The notes under the pieces: model-generated
Told to the model about the DNA's origin: nothing
The model's database searches: none
Seen by the model: the letters and a program-made list of their open reading frames with translations, nothing else
Assembly (NCBI GenBank): GCA_963931865.1
Contig: OZ007506.1
Coordinates: forward strand, 2,972,926-3,036,925
Length of the DNA stretch: 64,000 nt
Direction of reading: 5' to 3'
Origin: Axinella damicornis
Lineage: Eukaryota; Porifera; Demospongiae; Axinellida; Axinellidae
Made by a program: the position numbers and the translations under genes
In this document: positions 50,001 through 60,614 of the stretch, piece by piece
Layout of the letters: each line of letters opens with the position of its first letter
How positions within the stretch are numbered: the first letter of the stretch is position 1

Positions 50001-53000
50001 CAGGTGACTCTGTTGTTGTGCATACTCTCTGTGTTCTCTCTGTCATCCTCACATGCATGTGCAAGCTCTTTTTTATGTCATGAGTTCATGCATATTTCTG
50101 TGGGTGTGATAGCAATTTTTTGTGTTGCTGGTATTACATTGCCAGAAGAGTGATTCCTAGTAGCCTAGTGAGTAGGCTTGTTCCCAGGGCCCAAACCATG
50201 CAGCTTTCCATCAGATATAAGCGGGAGAGTGCTTGCTTGCTATTATCATGTGAGTGAAATCACAGGTAGAGTTTATACAACAACTGTAAATGTGGGCAAA
50301 CATGACTGGAATGTTGCAGAGAACATAGCATTCCCTCTCCTTCTCACTAACTTAGGAAAATCGCATCTGTGTGCCGCAATAAATAGCCGAGTACTTTCTC
50401 CTGTAATCATGGGTGTTACATGCTGCTCACATTTGTATAACTTGCTCTGTCTATGACATCACTCACATAGTTATAAAACTTACCAGGTCCTCCCACTTAT
50501 CTGTAATACTAGTAACGGAAAGCTCCTGGGAACAATACTACCTACGTAGTGAGTGTGTCGTTTACTGAGTCTCTTAACATCTTCATTTATGCAGCTGGTT
50601 TTGATTATCAGAATCTTGGGCTGCAGACCACAGGTTCTTTCCTGACATTTCCAACTGGTGGTAATAACACTCTCTGTGTGACAATCACAATCATTGATGA
50701 TGTCAACACTGAACCCGCAGAATCTTTCTTGATCAGATTTGCCCAGGCTGGTTCAAGCATCCCTGTTTTTGCTGCTACTGCCACCGTTGTTATTCTCGAT
50801 CAAGACCAAGGTACTTTCTTTATGTATGTGTGCTCTTATATATAACGATCAGTTGTACAGCAACTCTAGCATCACATACTGGTACTGTGACATGAAAAAA
50901 AAATTAATTGGTATGCACCTCACTCATTATGCTTCATTTTCTCATGCAGGGATATTTTATCCGTATGGAAGTGATGGAGATGAATACGTTGAACAAGGGG
51001 ATGATAACAACTCCACAGAAATCCATCTCCCACAACCTTTCCCATTCCGCTCCTTCAGAGAGGATACACTTTATGTATGTTGCATATACGATATGAAAGC
51101 GACTATCAATAATGTTATAGCTTTGTCCCCATGCTCCCCTCTGAAATGTATCAAAGGAGGTGGAGATCCTTGTACACAGTAATGGTATTGAATAACAATC
51201 AACAGCGAACATGCTTAATTGACAAAACATAAGTGCAGCTAGTGTGTGATCACTGCAATAGACCCATTACATGTACATCATTTTCCATGGCATTTCCGTA
51301 TACTAAAGCTTGTGCTGTCATCTTGGTGTACCTAATACATTGGTAGCATAAATTATGTTGTATTGATCAAACATGCCCTCCATCACTGGTAAGCGTTTTA
51401 TAGCTTCTTTAGCCTACAGAGCATGGCATTGGTACTGCCAGCAACAATATATAAACATGTTCTTATTTTAGGTCAACGTGTTTACTTACTTTAGGTCAAT
51501 ACAAATGGAATTCTGTCCTTTCGAAGATCAGTGCCTGCCATAAGATCAGCTATCCGTGTTCCAGTGATTGCCCCATTCTGGGATGACGTGGACACAGTAC
51601 AAGGTGGAAATGTCTCCTACCAGATCACCACTGATCCAATATTGCTTGAGAGAGTGTACATCAGCCTGCAGAATCGTTTTGGGAGATTTTTTCCAACATA
51701 CCTTGTTATCGCAACTTGGAATAATGTTCCTGAGTATGGCACTGCCTCCTTACAGGTATGCAGTTAGACATGTGTCATTCCTTACCGTAACACATTACTG
51801 CAATTCACCACAAACTTCCCGTAGCCCCTAAATGTTCATTTTTTTGTATGCATCATTACATTTCTATTCCACCTCCAATGTTGAGCTCTATCGGATAGAG
51901 TTTGAACACATCTGTTAGGATCCAACTTGAAAAATTTCAAATGAGTCATAACTACTGGCAATGTGGTCATTTGTGGTGTTAATAATTTTTCTTAACTTGT
52001 TCTTCATCATACTGCAGCGGAATACATTTCAAGCTGTGATGGCAACTGATGGAGTAATGTCGTTCGTGTTTTTCATTTATATTGACCTCCAATGGAGAGG
52101 TCCCACCACCTTTATTGGCCTCTGTGGTCTCACATCATCACCTCAATGTAGTTGTACAATTTCAAATAGAATCTTTCCGTTGGCATTTATGGGGTGTCCC
52201 AATAGTGGCAATGTCCTAAATCTTGGAAGTGGCAGTAATGTGGACACTCCTGGTGTGTATGTGTATCGTGCTGATGGCCAAGAAATACTTCGTCCAGTTG
52301 GTGGGTACGGTACAGTAATCTTAGCTTTATCAGTCATTTCTTGAATATTGCATAATTATTTACAACAGCCGAGTATAATGGCATCTGTGCAATGAAACTA
52401 TTTGTAAACCTAACTGATTTACGTATTACTAGATGTATTAACAAACCCTATAGATTGTGTGGATGGGGAAGTTCAGCTGGCCAATCTTGCCTCCGGTGGA
52501 GTAGTTATCCATATTTGCAGCAATGGATTGTTTGATAGAGTGTGTGGAGGAGGTTGGAATAGCAGACATGCTGCTGTGGTGTGCAGGCAGCTGGGGTTCT
52601 CTGCTGATGGTAAGTATGTCAAGTACTTACTTGGGACTTGTTCTCTGTCCTGAAATTAATTTGCCAGGTGTTACCTTTTCTACATGCGTAGGTGCTGTTG
52701 CCATTACACATGGACTAATGGGTGAATCTGCTCCGATTGTCCGTGTATCTGCTTGTAATGGTAGAGAAAGCAATCTCTTTGCTTGTAATGAGACAATCAC
52801 ACCTGCAAGCAGCTCTGGGTCAGGAAGTCTTCATTCGTCCGGTGATGTGGAGGAGCAGCTTACGGGATCATGCATGCTCTTCGCTGGAGTGCACTGCAAT
52901 GGTGAGTATAATATAGCAGTCCTAGAATGTGGTGAAGTTGTTGCCAAGCAAGATCACTACTGCAAGTGGAATGAATGTACAGCATTCAGTTTGCATCTGA

Positions 53001-56000
53001 ATGTAACGACTCAAAGGTAGCAATAAGCTTGTGGATCACAGAGTGGAAGAGGGAATGTACGTATGTAACCAGTATGGACTTCCAGAGTTTACACCGAGGT
53101 GACACTCACTTCTTGCAAACATTTTTGTCTTGGCACCAGTGCTGGAGGTGACACCTACTCAGCTCTAGCTAGCTACATAAAGAATTGGCCATGGACTAGG
53201 TGATGGAATTGTTGCTCCGATTGAACACCCAAGCCCAGATATGGCCATGCTGCTTTCACCATTTGGGTGAACATTCCCACCTCACCCTGAATAAATTTGC
53301 TGACATTATTCCACCAAACAACAAACCTAATGGATTACCCGGATGATGAACAACCACACTAGCGTGTATGTGCTGTATCATAGTTGTACCATTTTCCTGC
53401 AGCCACTATTGTCAGTCTTGAACAGCCTGCCTACACAGTGGAAGAGGACTCTGTTGCTGTTATCTGCGTTCAAAGACACAATTCTGGAATATACCCATTG
53501 ATTGTGTTCATGAGAACCGTGGATGTGTCTGCTCAAGGTATACCACATTTCACCCCCAAGTTGACAATAATCTGCGAAGGCTGAGCAGCGTTTCATTCTT
53601 TAATCTGTGAATGGTGTATTTGTTTCTGTTCTCCTCTGTAGCTGGAAATGACTACATTGGAATCAGTATGTCGTTACGGTTTCTTGATGGCAACCATCGA
53701 ATTTGTACTGAAGTCAATATCACAAATGATAATGAGACAGAGCCTACAGAATCGTTCCTGATTTTCCTAACAACAACCGATGCAACAGTTGTGATGGACC
53801 TCCAGTTTGCATATGTATACATCATTGGTAAGCTTCTTGTAATTGGTGTGTATCAGTTAGTGCAAACACAAGCACCATCACAATATCACCTTTGTACTTC
53901 CGGATGTTGACAGACCCATGCAGTAAACATGCATACTTGAAGCCTGCACAGGCCTAATAGACCTTAAGGTCTGTCAACTCAACTTGACCAGTACCTTGCC
54001 AATGCAAAGCTGAGACGAAAAAAGAGGTGTTTTACAGAAATCTTAACCCTTGCTCTGACTTGTCTGCTGATATGTGGAGTAACACTACCCCAGACTGAGC
54101 ACAATGTTGTTCATTTGAAGTGAATCATTTGCAAAATTGTCCACCTTGAAATTGTTTACATCACAGGAGAGGATGACATGTTTTAGCCCAGAATCCACAT
54201 GCAACAATAATTAATTCTCATTCCTTAAAATGTAATAGTTGTATGATTACCAATGCTGACCAACCAGCTTTCCTATTCCCTATACGCATACAACATACAC
54301 TTGTAGCTCCGAATCCAGTCCCAAGTTCCCCTTCTGCCACCCTCAATCTCACTCCTGCACTCTCTACTCATGAAACTGCAACTCCAGCCATAACTCCTAA
54401 CCCCAACAGCCCAACCCCACAGTCTGATGAGTCGAACTCTGTTGCGATCATTGCAGGCGTACTGTTTGCAGTCGCCGTTTGCTGCTTGTTTGGTGGAATT
54501 GGCTTGCTTCTGGTTTTGTACTGTAGAAGAAGGAGGAAAACACTCGAGATAACAGGAGATGTGAATGCTAACAAAGTAAACGACTACAACCAGCTGCACC
54601 ACAGAGATGTGAATGGTAACAAAGTGAACGACTACAAGCAGCTGCACCACAAAGACCTCCCAGAAGACTTGGTCATCCCAAGCAGCACTATTCGCTTGTT
54701 GTCTTCCATTGGAGAAGGTAACGTTATGTAATAATATTATGTTGCCCGGTGTAAAGACCTCACACAAAGACTACAGTTCTGTGTGACTGGCATTAGGTAG
54801 AGCAGGAGCGCATGAGCCGCCGAAGGCGGCGAAGGAGCGTTCAACTAGTAAAGACATGTAGTAGTCCCTCACACCTTTTGGTTTATAACAACTTTATACC
54901 CTATATGGAAGACCTTTGCGGTACCGCGTAAGTCAGCTAGCTCTAGTACAACTATGGCTGCACAAAGGCCAATTTGTATTTCACACCTACTTAGCTCGGT
55001 TTCACACAAATCCTTACAACTGCGTACGTAGTGGCCTCTTGCCGTATAAGGTGAAATTTTGGAGGTGTGAAGGACTACTACTCGTCCTAGGCGGGGCATG
55101 TGGAGTTGGACGCTCCTTCGCCGCCTTCGGCGGCTCATGCGCTCCTGGTAGAGGCATAGCAACAAGTACATGTACTCTGCCAAGATATCTGATTCGACAG
55201 ACTTTTCAACAGCTGAATAGTTATCGAAATGTCTGTTGAATCGGACTAGTGAGTTTAGTGTTGCTAAAAGCTGATTACGTCAAGAAATACTTTCTATTTC
55301 TCAGGTGAATTTGGAATTGTCTACAAAGCACACTGGGTAAGATCATTGCAGTGTGCTACTGGGTATGCAATGCCTGATGTTGTTGCTGCAAAGACACTGA
55401 AAGGTAGGTTAATTAAATTATTGAGTCAGTATATCCAATCCCCATGGCCGGATGAGGCTTGGGGGGTTGTGCGTATTAGATCTGGTGAAATCTCAGTTTG
55501 TGTTAGAAGTAGCTTGCACGCACAAACTGTAAAATAGTATTGTGATTGGATGTCTGATCTTGTCTGCGTAAAATTATGGTCAAGAATCTATCCATTTCAC
55601 AGTATATGGCAGTTTCATATTACGTACCGCTCTAGTCTACCAGTCTGCAGTTCTTTCCATGCAGTTCGGTTATTGGTACTGTGGAACACTTCTAATAGGA
55701 ACACCCTTGCTCCCAAACAATATGACCTGATTAGCAAGATGTCCTCATTTCAGGGGGAGATTTATGTGAACATGACCAATCTCTGTGCATCGATACATTT
55801 GTTGTGTGGAACTGCATAGCCTCGGGATCCCGCTTCCACGATTTTTGTCCGCGCACATTGTTGGGACTGTCCTTTTTAATGAGGTGCCTCTATTTCAGGT
55901 GTGTCCTTCAAGATGGTTCCACTGTCCTCCACTATAGCTAAGTTTCACTAGTGCAATGCTGTTTCTACTTTTCAAGGTTTCTTCACGCAAGACCAAACTG

Positions 56001-58828
56001 AAGAGATGATCAAAGAGGGTCTAAAGATGAAACAGTTTGACCATCCCAATGTGATTGGCATCATTGGTTTCTGCATTGATGCTGGTCCAGCCCCTTACAT
56101 CATCATGCCTTTCATGGCCAATGGCAGTCTGCTGTCCTACCTCAAGAAGGAGAGATCTAACCTTGTTCTAACAGCAAACTCTGAATTTGTAAGAATATCT
56201 GTACACATTGTTTCAAACGTCTTTTGACCAGCTGTGTCAAACTGAGCTGATGTTAGGCTGTAGTGTCATGCATACATACCTTAAGCTGCCATGTAGCTAT
56301 ACACAATTATGTTCCAGCCCCATTGTCCACTAGCTGCTCATGAGGGGGTCACATGCACAAAGATTGTACTTGCATGCTACGTTACATCACCTTGATTTAT
56401 AACACTATCCCACTTTCGTAGCTTACATCCAAGCTTTGCTAATTTCAGGTGCAAACGGTTCAGAAGAAATTGATGGACATGTGCCTGCAGATTGCTATGG
56501 GAATGGAGTACCTTGCTCGGAAAAGGGTTGTGCACAGAGATCTTGCTGCTAGAAACTGCATGTGAGAAACATGATTGTATATTAAATTTTGTTATGCATG
56601 TATAACCGAGTCAGGATGACTAAACTCTGTCCATCTACAGGATTGATATTCACTCTGTGTTAAAAGTTGCTGACTTTGGACTTTCCGAAAGCGTGTACAC
56701 AAGTACCTACTTCAGACAGGAGAAGAACCCCACTGTTAGGCTTCCACTGAAGTGGATGAGCCCTGAAAGTATGACAGACGGCTTTTTTTCTGAGAAAACT
56801 GATGTGGTAAGCATGCATGCATAGGGCTAACCCAAACTAGGCTAACCTGCCAATTTCTTGGCAGTCATGTGAAGGTGGCCAAAACAGATGTTGTTCACAT
56901 GGTATCGCTGACTCAAAAATGAAACTTGGGAATTGTTTTGACTGGCAATGTGTTCCTGAATGTTCTGTAGTGGTCTTATGGTATCACATGCTGGGAGGTG
57001 TTTACTGGAGGGAAACTCCCCTATCCCGGTGTGGACCCTCACTCCCTGCCGTACCTGCTGGAGGATGGACACAGACTAGAGAAACCAAACAATGCTGCCT
57101 GCAGTGATGATGTGTAAGCTATAGCCCTCTATTAATGTACCAATTTATTGTGAACTGCAGGTTCTTTGATGTGCAATAAGGCAATAGTACATAACCTAGA
57201 TACATAATATTATCCAATCGAAACTGGTCCTACAGTAAGATTTTATGCTTCATGTTGCAAGCTCCCAACTTATTACATTGTACCAGTTTTGCTTGAATCA
57301 GCACATGATTCAGAGCACCATGCAGCCCTAATAGGGAACTTGCATGATTACGTCACAAGCGGATGGACACGCCCACTTATGGTATCACGTACCATTCAGC
57401 TCCATTGAAAATGTATTGAGAATGGCTACCAAGGTGAGCATTTACAAGTACTGCGCCCACGTGCTAGCGCGTAGCAGAAAATGATTCGAGATATTGGCTG
57501 CCCAGACGTTTAGCTACAAAATGAATCCTTCCATGTGCAAATCAGAGAAGCGGTTGTTGAGCAATGGCGTCTAAAGCAAGTACGGGAGGATGGAACCCGA
57601 AGCGTAACATTGGACTCACGGCCTGTTTTCTTCAGAACTCACATTTAGTTACAGCGCAGCAGCTCTTCCGTTCATCTTAGTAGAAAACCATCCATGGAAC
57701 GGCGCTGAGTTCCTGGCTAGTAGCACAGAACTACACTCATCCATGCTAGTATCCCCCTTACTGCTTCACAAGGCACTTTTGCCAGTAGTTTTAGCCCCCA
57801 GCACTCGCTTTGGACGCCATTGCTCAACAACCGCTTCTCCTATTCGCACGAGGAAGGATTCATTTTGTAGCTAAACTTCTGGACAGCCAATATCTTGAAT
57901 CATTTTCAGCTACGCGCTTGCACGCAGGCGCAGTGCTTATAAACGCTCACCTTGGTAGCCATTCCCAAAACATTTTCAATGGAGCCGAATGGTATTGATA
58001 CCATAAGTGGGCGTGTCCATCCGCTCGTGACGTAATCATGCAAGTCCCCTATTGTCTGCACAAACAAATGACAGAGCTTGTTATCATAGGTGATAGGTGG
58101 GACCATTTTGGAATTGAAAACCTATAACTGACATGAACTCCATTCACTTATTATTTATGCGTTCATGTAATTCGGGGTTGGATGTTGGTAATTGCATTCT
58201 GATATCACATAACATCAGGATGGGTATAATCATTACCATGTAGGTATTCGCTCATACATAACTGCTGGCACAAGGATCCCGAGATGAGACCAACCTTCAA
58301 AGTGCTTGCTAGCACGATTTCAGAGCAACTGCAATCAACAGCAGGGTATCTTGCCATTAGTGATTTTGAAGAACTACCAGAACAATACAGTAGTACTCGT
58401 AGTAAGAATGTTAGTGCTGTAAACGTTACTGCACTGTGAGCCAACTTATACTTTTCTATAGCACCTTTTTGACATATTCAGTTTGGTATTGGAACCTTCA
58501 CCAATGTAGTTGCTGGTTAGAATCTGCCATTGAAAGGCCTGTAGGCTGCATGGAGTTCATTGTAATGCAAACTCACAATGTCATGTATTATCTGTTAATA
58601 ACATGCAGCAGACACTTGACTGCATACTGTAATTATATTGTGTGACCACAGTGCATGTGGTACGTACTCCGCTATGACAACAGTCCCACAACAGTCAGTG
58701 GTGTGACCCCCGTCGGGTCGTTGAAAGCTACCTGTGACAATGCGCTTCACTTTGCGAACGACCAGCTAGCAGTCTCTGAACAGTCCAGTATTCCAGTTAC
58801 ATGCCAGCGCTTCACGATATGCACATGA
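43981..58828 (+). CDS. Receptor tyrosine kinase with SRCR, Calx-beta and NIDO ectodomain
   Basis: Exons: 43981-44056, 47385-47543, 47880-48035, 48579-48734, 49165-49347, 49498-49641, 50595-50810, 50950-51074, 51495-51755, 52018-52300, 52454-52609, 52692-52901, 53403-53537, 53642-53827, 54307-54717, 55305-55403, 55977-56188, 56449-56561, 56641-56806, 56971-57113, then tentatively 58462-58561 and 58652-58828. Phases agree at every junction; total about 1288 residues. Order: signal peptide (1-25), SRCR (26-130), Calx-beta (131-243), Calx-beta (244-363), NIDO (364-586), SRCR (587-708), Calx-beta (709-815), P/T/S stalk, TM (about 860-885), juxtamembrane YxxL repeat, kinase (about 945-1210). Nearly all ectodomain junctions are phase 1, the usual sign of exon-shuffled modules. 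Kinase motifs [21 protein letters not shown] and SPES are intact, so it should be active. ATGs at 43939 and 43975 are in frame upstream and could be the real start. Family placement beyond RTK is not claimed. Confidence 0.9.
44349..44384. mobile_element. Minimal TAGCC element, 36 bp
   Basis: TAGCCTCGCGAACCCAGG..CCTGGGTTCGAGGCTA with near-matching flanks GCAAAAGGA / GCAAAGGAA. In intron 1 of the receptor kinase. Confidence 0.85.
45016..45200. mobile_element. Fragment of the 12043-type TAGCC element
   Basis: Shares GGTAGCTGT, AAGGAG.GACCAGA.GTGAGTC, GGCTAGA.CAGC and GCCAAGTGT.AC.AGGCCC with the interior and right arm of 12043-12442. Confidence 0.75.
45201..47197. other. Receptor kinase intron 1, remainder
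   Basis: No gene seen. Contains a 20-G run at 46335-46354. Confidence 0.5.
47207..47241. mobile_element. Minimal TAGCC element, 35 bp, with 9-bp target duplication
   Basis: Exact TGTCCTATC at 47198-47206 and 47242-47250. The smallest member: two 16-bp ends and a few bases between. Confidence 0.93.
47385..48035 (+). CDS. SRCR domain 1 (two exons)
   Basis: Exons 47385-47543 and 47880-48035. Motifs are [17 protein letters not shown], then [24 protein letters not shown] and GVTC. This is the complete scavenger-receptor cysteine-rich pattern: extracellular, disulphide-bonded, ligand-binding in other proteins. The intron falls after CRQIGFAPE, the usual split site for two-exon SRCR domains here (repeated in SRCR 2). 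Confidence 0.92.
48579..49347 (+). CDS. Calx-beta domain 1 (two exons)
   Basis: Exons 48579-48734 and 49165-49347. The first half ends FSTADGTAV and the second opens DGIDYIG, followed by [16 protein letters not shown]: the Calx-beta signature of a tDGTA..gxDY turn and an acidic DD..E.aE.F strand. The acceptor ttttccag at 48578 was preferred to an upstream cag because only it keeps phase 1. Confidence 0.85.
48815..48890 (-). repeat. tRNA-derived SINE head
   Basis: Minus strand begins GGGTTTCTTGGCTCAGAGG. It has an A box (TGGCTCAGAGG), a GCTC/GAGC D stem, a TTCAG/CTGAA anticodon stem and a weak B box (GGTCAGAATCTC). The acceptor stem does not pair, so it is not a working tRNA gene. Confidence 0.65.
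49498..50810 (+). CDS. Calx-beta domain 2 (two exons)
   Basis: Exons 49498-49641 and 50595-50810. Reads [10 protein letters not shown] then GFDYQNLG, then [20 protein letters not shown]. This is the clearest Calx-beta of the three; such domains bind calcium or act as adhesion modules in integrin beta-4 and GPR98-type receptors. Confidence 0.9.
50950..52300 (+). CDS. NIDO (nidogen-like) domain, three exons
   Basis: Exons 50950-51074, 51495-51755 and 52018-52300. Reads [64 protein letters not shown] and FVFFIY. This matches the NIDO pattern of nidogen, alpha-tectorin and mucin-4: a fluxed G..D strand, vNtNG.isF, iApFWaDvDt, w..V..y, NtFQ.vl.tdG. A cysteine-containing tail follows. NIDO in a receptor tyrosine kinase is unusual. 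Confidence 0.87.
52454..52901 (+). CDS. SRCR domain 2 (divergent, two exons)
   Basis: Exons 52454-52609 and 52692-52901. The first half is ordinary ([31 protein letters not shown]). The second half keeps CNG.ESNLFAC and C..FAGVHC but carries a Ser/Gly-rich insertion and lacks the usual G.G.I.LDDV strand. Confidence 0.82.
53403..53827 (+). CDS. Calx-beta domain 3 (two exons)
   Basis: Exons 53403-53537 and 53642-53827. Opens [20 protein letters not shown], then GNDYIGIS and [15 protein letters not shown]. It has the same phase-1 two-exon layout as the other two Calx-beta modules. Confidence 0.86.
54307..54717 (+). CDS. Stalk, transmembrane helix and juxtamembrane repeat exon
   Basis: A Pro/Thr/Ser-rich stalk (likely O-glycosylated) is followed by the helix [20 protein letters not shown] and IGLLLVLY, the stop-transfer RRRRK, and two near-identical 17-residue units, each DVNxNKVNDYxQLHHxD. 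It ends LLSSIGEG, the start of the kinase glycine loop. The acceptor at 54307 (cttgtag) is preferred; 54268 is also in phase and would add 13 residues. Confidence 0.85.
54790..55160. mobile_element. Inverted-repeat element in the juxtamembrane-kinase intron
   Basis: GAGCGCATGAGCCGCCGAAG then GCGGCGAAGGAGCGT (54805-54840) pairs with its inverse at 55108-55145. Outer parts (AGTAGTCC / GGACTACT) extend the arms. Confidence 0.8.
55305..57113 (+). CDS. Tyrosine kinase domain (five exons)
   Basis: Exons 55305-55403, 55977-56188, 56449-56561, 56641-56806 and 56971-57113. They encode the glycine loop GEFGIVYKA, the lysine VVAAKTLK, the alpha-C Glu region [18 protein letters not shown], hinge MPFMANGSL, catalytic loop [18 protein letters not shown], activation-loop tyrosines [17 protein letters not shown], and [25 protein letters not shown] and KWMSPES mark a tyrosine kinase. 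The domain is complete up to the last helices, which must come from a downstream exon. Confidence 0.93.
57332..58053. mobile_element. 720-bp foldback element in the last kinase-gene intron
   Basis: Arms of about 248 bp (57332-57580 and 57806-58053), for example ACTTGCATGATTACGTCAC, GGATGGACACGCCCACTTAT and GAGAAGCGGTTGTTGAGCAA, each with its inverse, around a ~225-bp loop. No coding capacity. Confidence 0.9.
58462..58828 (+). CDS. Tentative C-terminal exons of the receptor kinase
   Basis: After the phase-2 donor at 57114 the only convincing continuation found is 58462, whose frame contains [12 protein letters not shown]-x6-RP is the invariant spacing in the last lobe of tyrosine kinases. About 11 extra residues precede it compared with typical kinases, which is odd. 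Two endings are possible: read through to a stop at 58643-58645, or splice at 58562 (gtaatg) to an open 58-codon exon 58652-58828. The second keeps phase 0. Expression data would decide. Confidence 0.45.
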
Positions 58829-59294
58829 CGTTGACAAGCTCATGCATTTCTGAACTGGAGGAGTCTAGCACCTCTACACGTATTATACTGTTACGTGTAG
58901 CTATGGACAACACGTCCATTTTAACACAGCATGCAGAATGAGATACTGGCAGTAATGTTAGTGTGGTCAAGTTGTGTAAATTAGCTAATTTTCGACTTTC
59001 TTTTCTCAGCCCCTCGAGTGGATCTCTGGTCTGTGAGTTACGTAGATGCTGAATTCTGACACTTCTATTCTGAACTAAGCCTTCAACAAGGCCTTCACTG
59101 CTCAAACTGCTGATTTTTGTGTGCTCCACAGACACAAACCAATCCTGCTGTGCGCATGCACACGGGATAACTAATTACTTCATTCTATGGTTACTACAGG
59201 CCGGAACAAGGCTAACCTATTATGTTCATTCTCTGCATCAAACACACAGCATTTGAGCTTGCTCCTGCATTCTGGCTTTCGGTCACCCTCAGTG

Positions 59295-59500
59295 GAGTCC
59301 TGGCTCTCAGCCGACAACCACACATCCAGACTTGGATCAAAAATGGAGGCCCTGCAAGGCGAGAGGGTTTTCTCGGTCCATTAGTGCTATGCAGAAACAA
59401 ACGGCCTACCAAGGGCTACTCAAGGAGTGCTTAATGTTTAACTGCTAGGTTCTGCACACGAGCTAGTCGGTCTGGGAACCAGACTATGGCGCAAGCAGAA
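59295..59500. repeat. Dispersed repeat shared with 40625-40880
   Basis: Same blocks as the 40.6-kb copy, without the TG/poly-G insertion, so the homopolymer appears to be a later expansion there. Confidence 0.8.
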
Positions 59501-59633
59501 AGGGTGGAGTGGGTGGGTGCCTGAAAGGTGTAAACTACATGTACATAGCCATGTCTGGACTTACATAGCCATGTCTGGTCTGGATATTCTCTACCGGTAC
59601 TGACTTACATCAAAAATAATGTCCCCAGTTTAA

Positions 59634-60348
59634 GGTAGTAAACATGGGTACCGCGATCTCCGAAACCAAGTTGATGGATAAATGGGCAGCATCAAAGCGT
59701 ACACAAGTTTCAGCAATACTTTGCATCAAACTGCTCCCTCTGCTTGAAAATGCCCTAAAACTCAATTTTAAGGCCCTCTACGAAACTGAAAATTTGGACC
59801 CTCTCCAAGGCCCCACCCACACTCTGACCCCATCATCAATACACAAACAAAACAGGCCCAAAAACTACGGATGGATTTACCACCTGCTCTCCTCACTTGC
59901 AGGCTACAGCCCAAAACTCACTGCCACCCTCAAAAACAGAGGTTTGGCTACCCTAGGCTTTCAAAAAAAATTCCACGCACACCAACTAAAACCGACTCAA
60001 GCCAAGGCCAGTTTCCAAAAGGTCAACCTACCCCCTGCAAAACTAGGGATGCTTTTCCACGTTCACCTCTCGGTTACAGAGTTTTGGCCACACATCTACT
60101 CCCTCTCACCAGCCCAGTCCAGCTACCAAACCAGCCAAATTCGCCCTAACACGAAAATGGGCGGGGCCTGTAATGCCGAAAGGTCAACTCTCTAGAGTAC
60201 CTTGGCCAGGGAGCTGTCGGAGGCTGTTCACTTTCCAGGCTGTTCTTCGGCCACTTCAGCAGACCCACAAACATTCCTGCTCACTCCACCTAGCTATTCA
60301 CACTCAGATAGCCCATCGCTACATTCAATAAGCCAGAATAGCTCTTTA

Positions 60349-60384
<36 letters not shown>

Positions 60385-60614
60385 TGTTCAAACAAATCTT
60401 CAAGGTACCGCACGGCCACATCAGAGTACCGATTTGAAACTTGAAAGGGCCGCTAGCCGCATCAAAGAGAGAAGCCCCCCTTGTTTATTCCGGTTGCCGC
60501 CATGGGAAAAGGTAAACAGATGAATAACTCTAAATAACCGTATGGGAGTGACGTCATCTCATTAATTATTCATGAGCAAAATTGCGCGATTTCGCCGATG
60601 CCGTGCTTCCTACC
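59634..60614. mobile_element. TTAA-flanked element with one ORF
   Basis: TTAA at 59630-59633 and 60615-60618. Imperfect inverted ends GGTAGTAAACATGG and CCGTGCTTCCTACC. The interior has a 183-codon ORF (59644-60195) and a 30-A tract at 60352-60381. TTAA target duplications are typical of piggyBac and Kolobok elements. Confidence 0.55.
59644..60195 (+). CDS. Unrecognised 183-codon ORF inside the TTAA element
   Basis: I do not recognise the product. It begins MGTAISETKLMDKWAASKRT, has LCIKLLPLLENALKLNFKAL (helical, amphipathic) and ends in a stretch rich in Pro, Ser and Gln. The plus strand here is A/C-rich and G-poor, unlike the host exons. The start codon falls inside the left terminal repeat. 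It could be an element-encoded accessory protein or a chance ORF favoured by base composition. Confidence 0.3.
   Translation: MGTAISETKLMDKWAASKRTQVSAILCIKLLPLLENALKLNFKALYETENLDPLQGPTHTLTPSSIHKQNRPKNYGWIYHLLSSLAGYSPKLTATLKNRGLATLGFQKKFHAHQLKPTQAKASFQKVNLPPAKLGMLFHVHLSVTEFWPHIYSLSPAQSSYQTSQIRPNTKMGGACNAERSTL

Noticed and set aside
57160..57180. Exon at 57162 ending the kinase after FFDVQ
   Set aside because: Acceptor and phase are possible but it would remove the CW..RP helices; the 58462 exon fits the family better.
60497..60520. First exon of a separate MGKG.. protein gene
   Set aside because: Good Kozak context and a following gtaaac, but no downstream exon was found and it lies inside the TTAA element.
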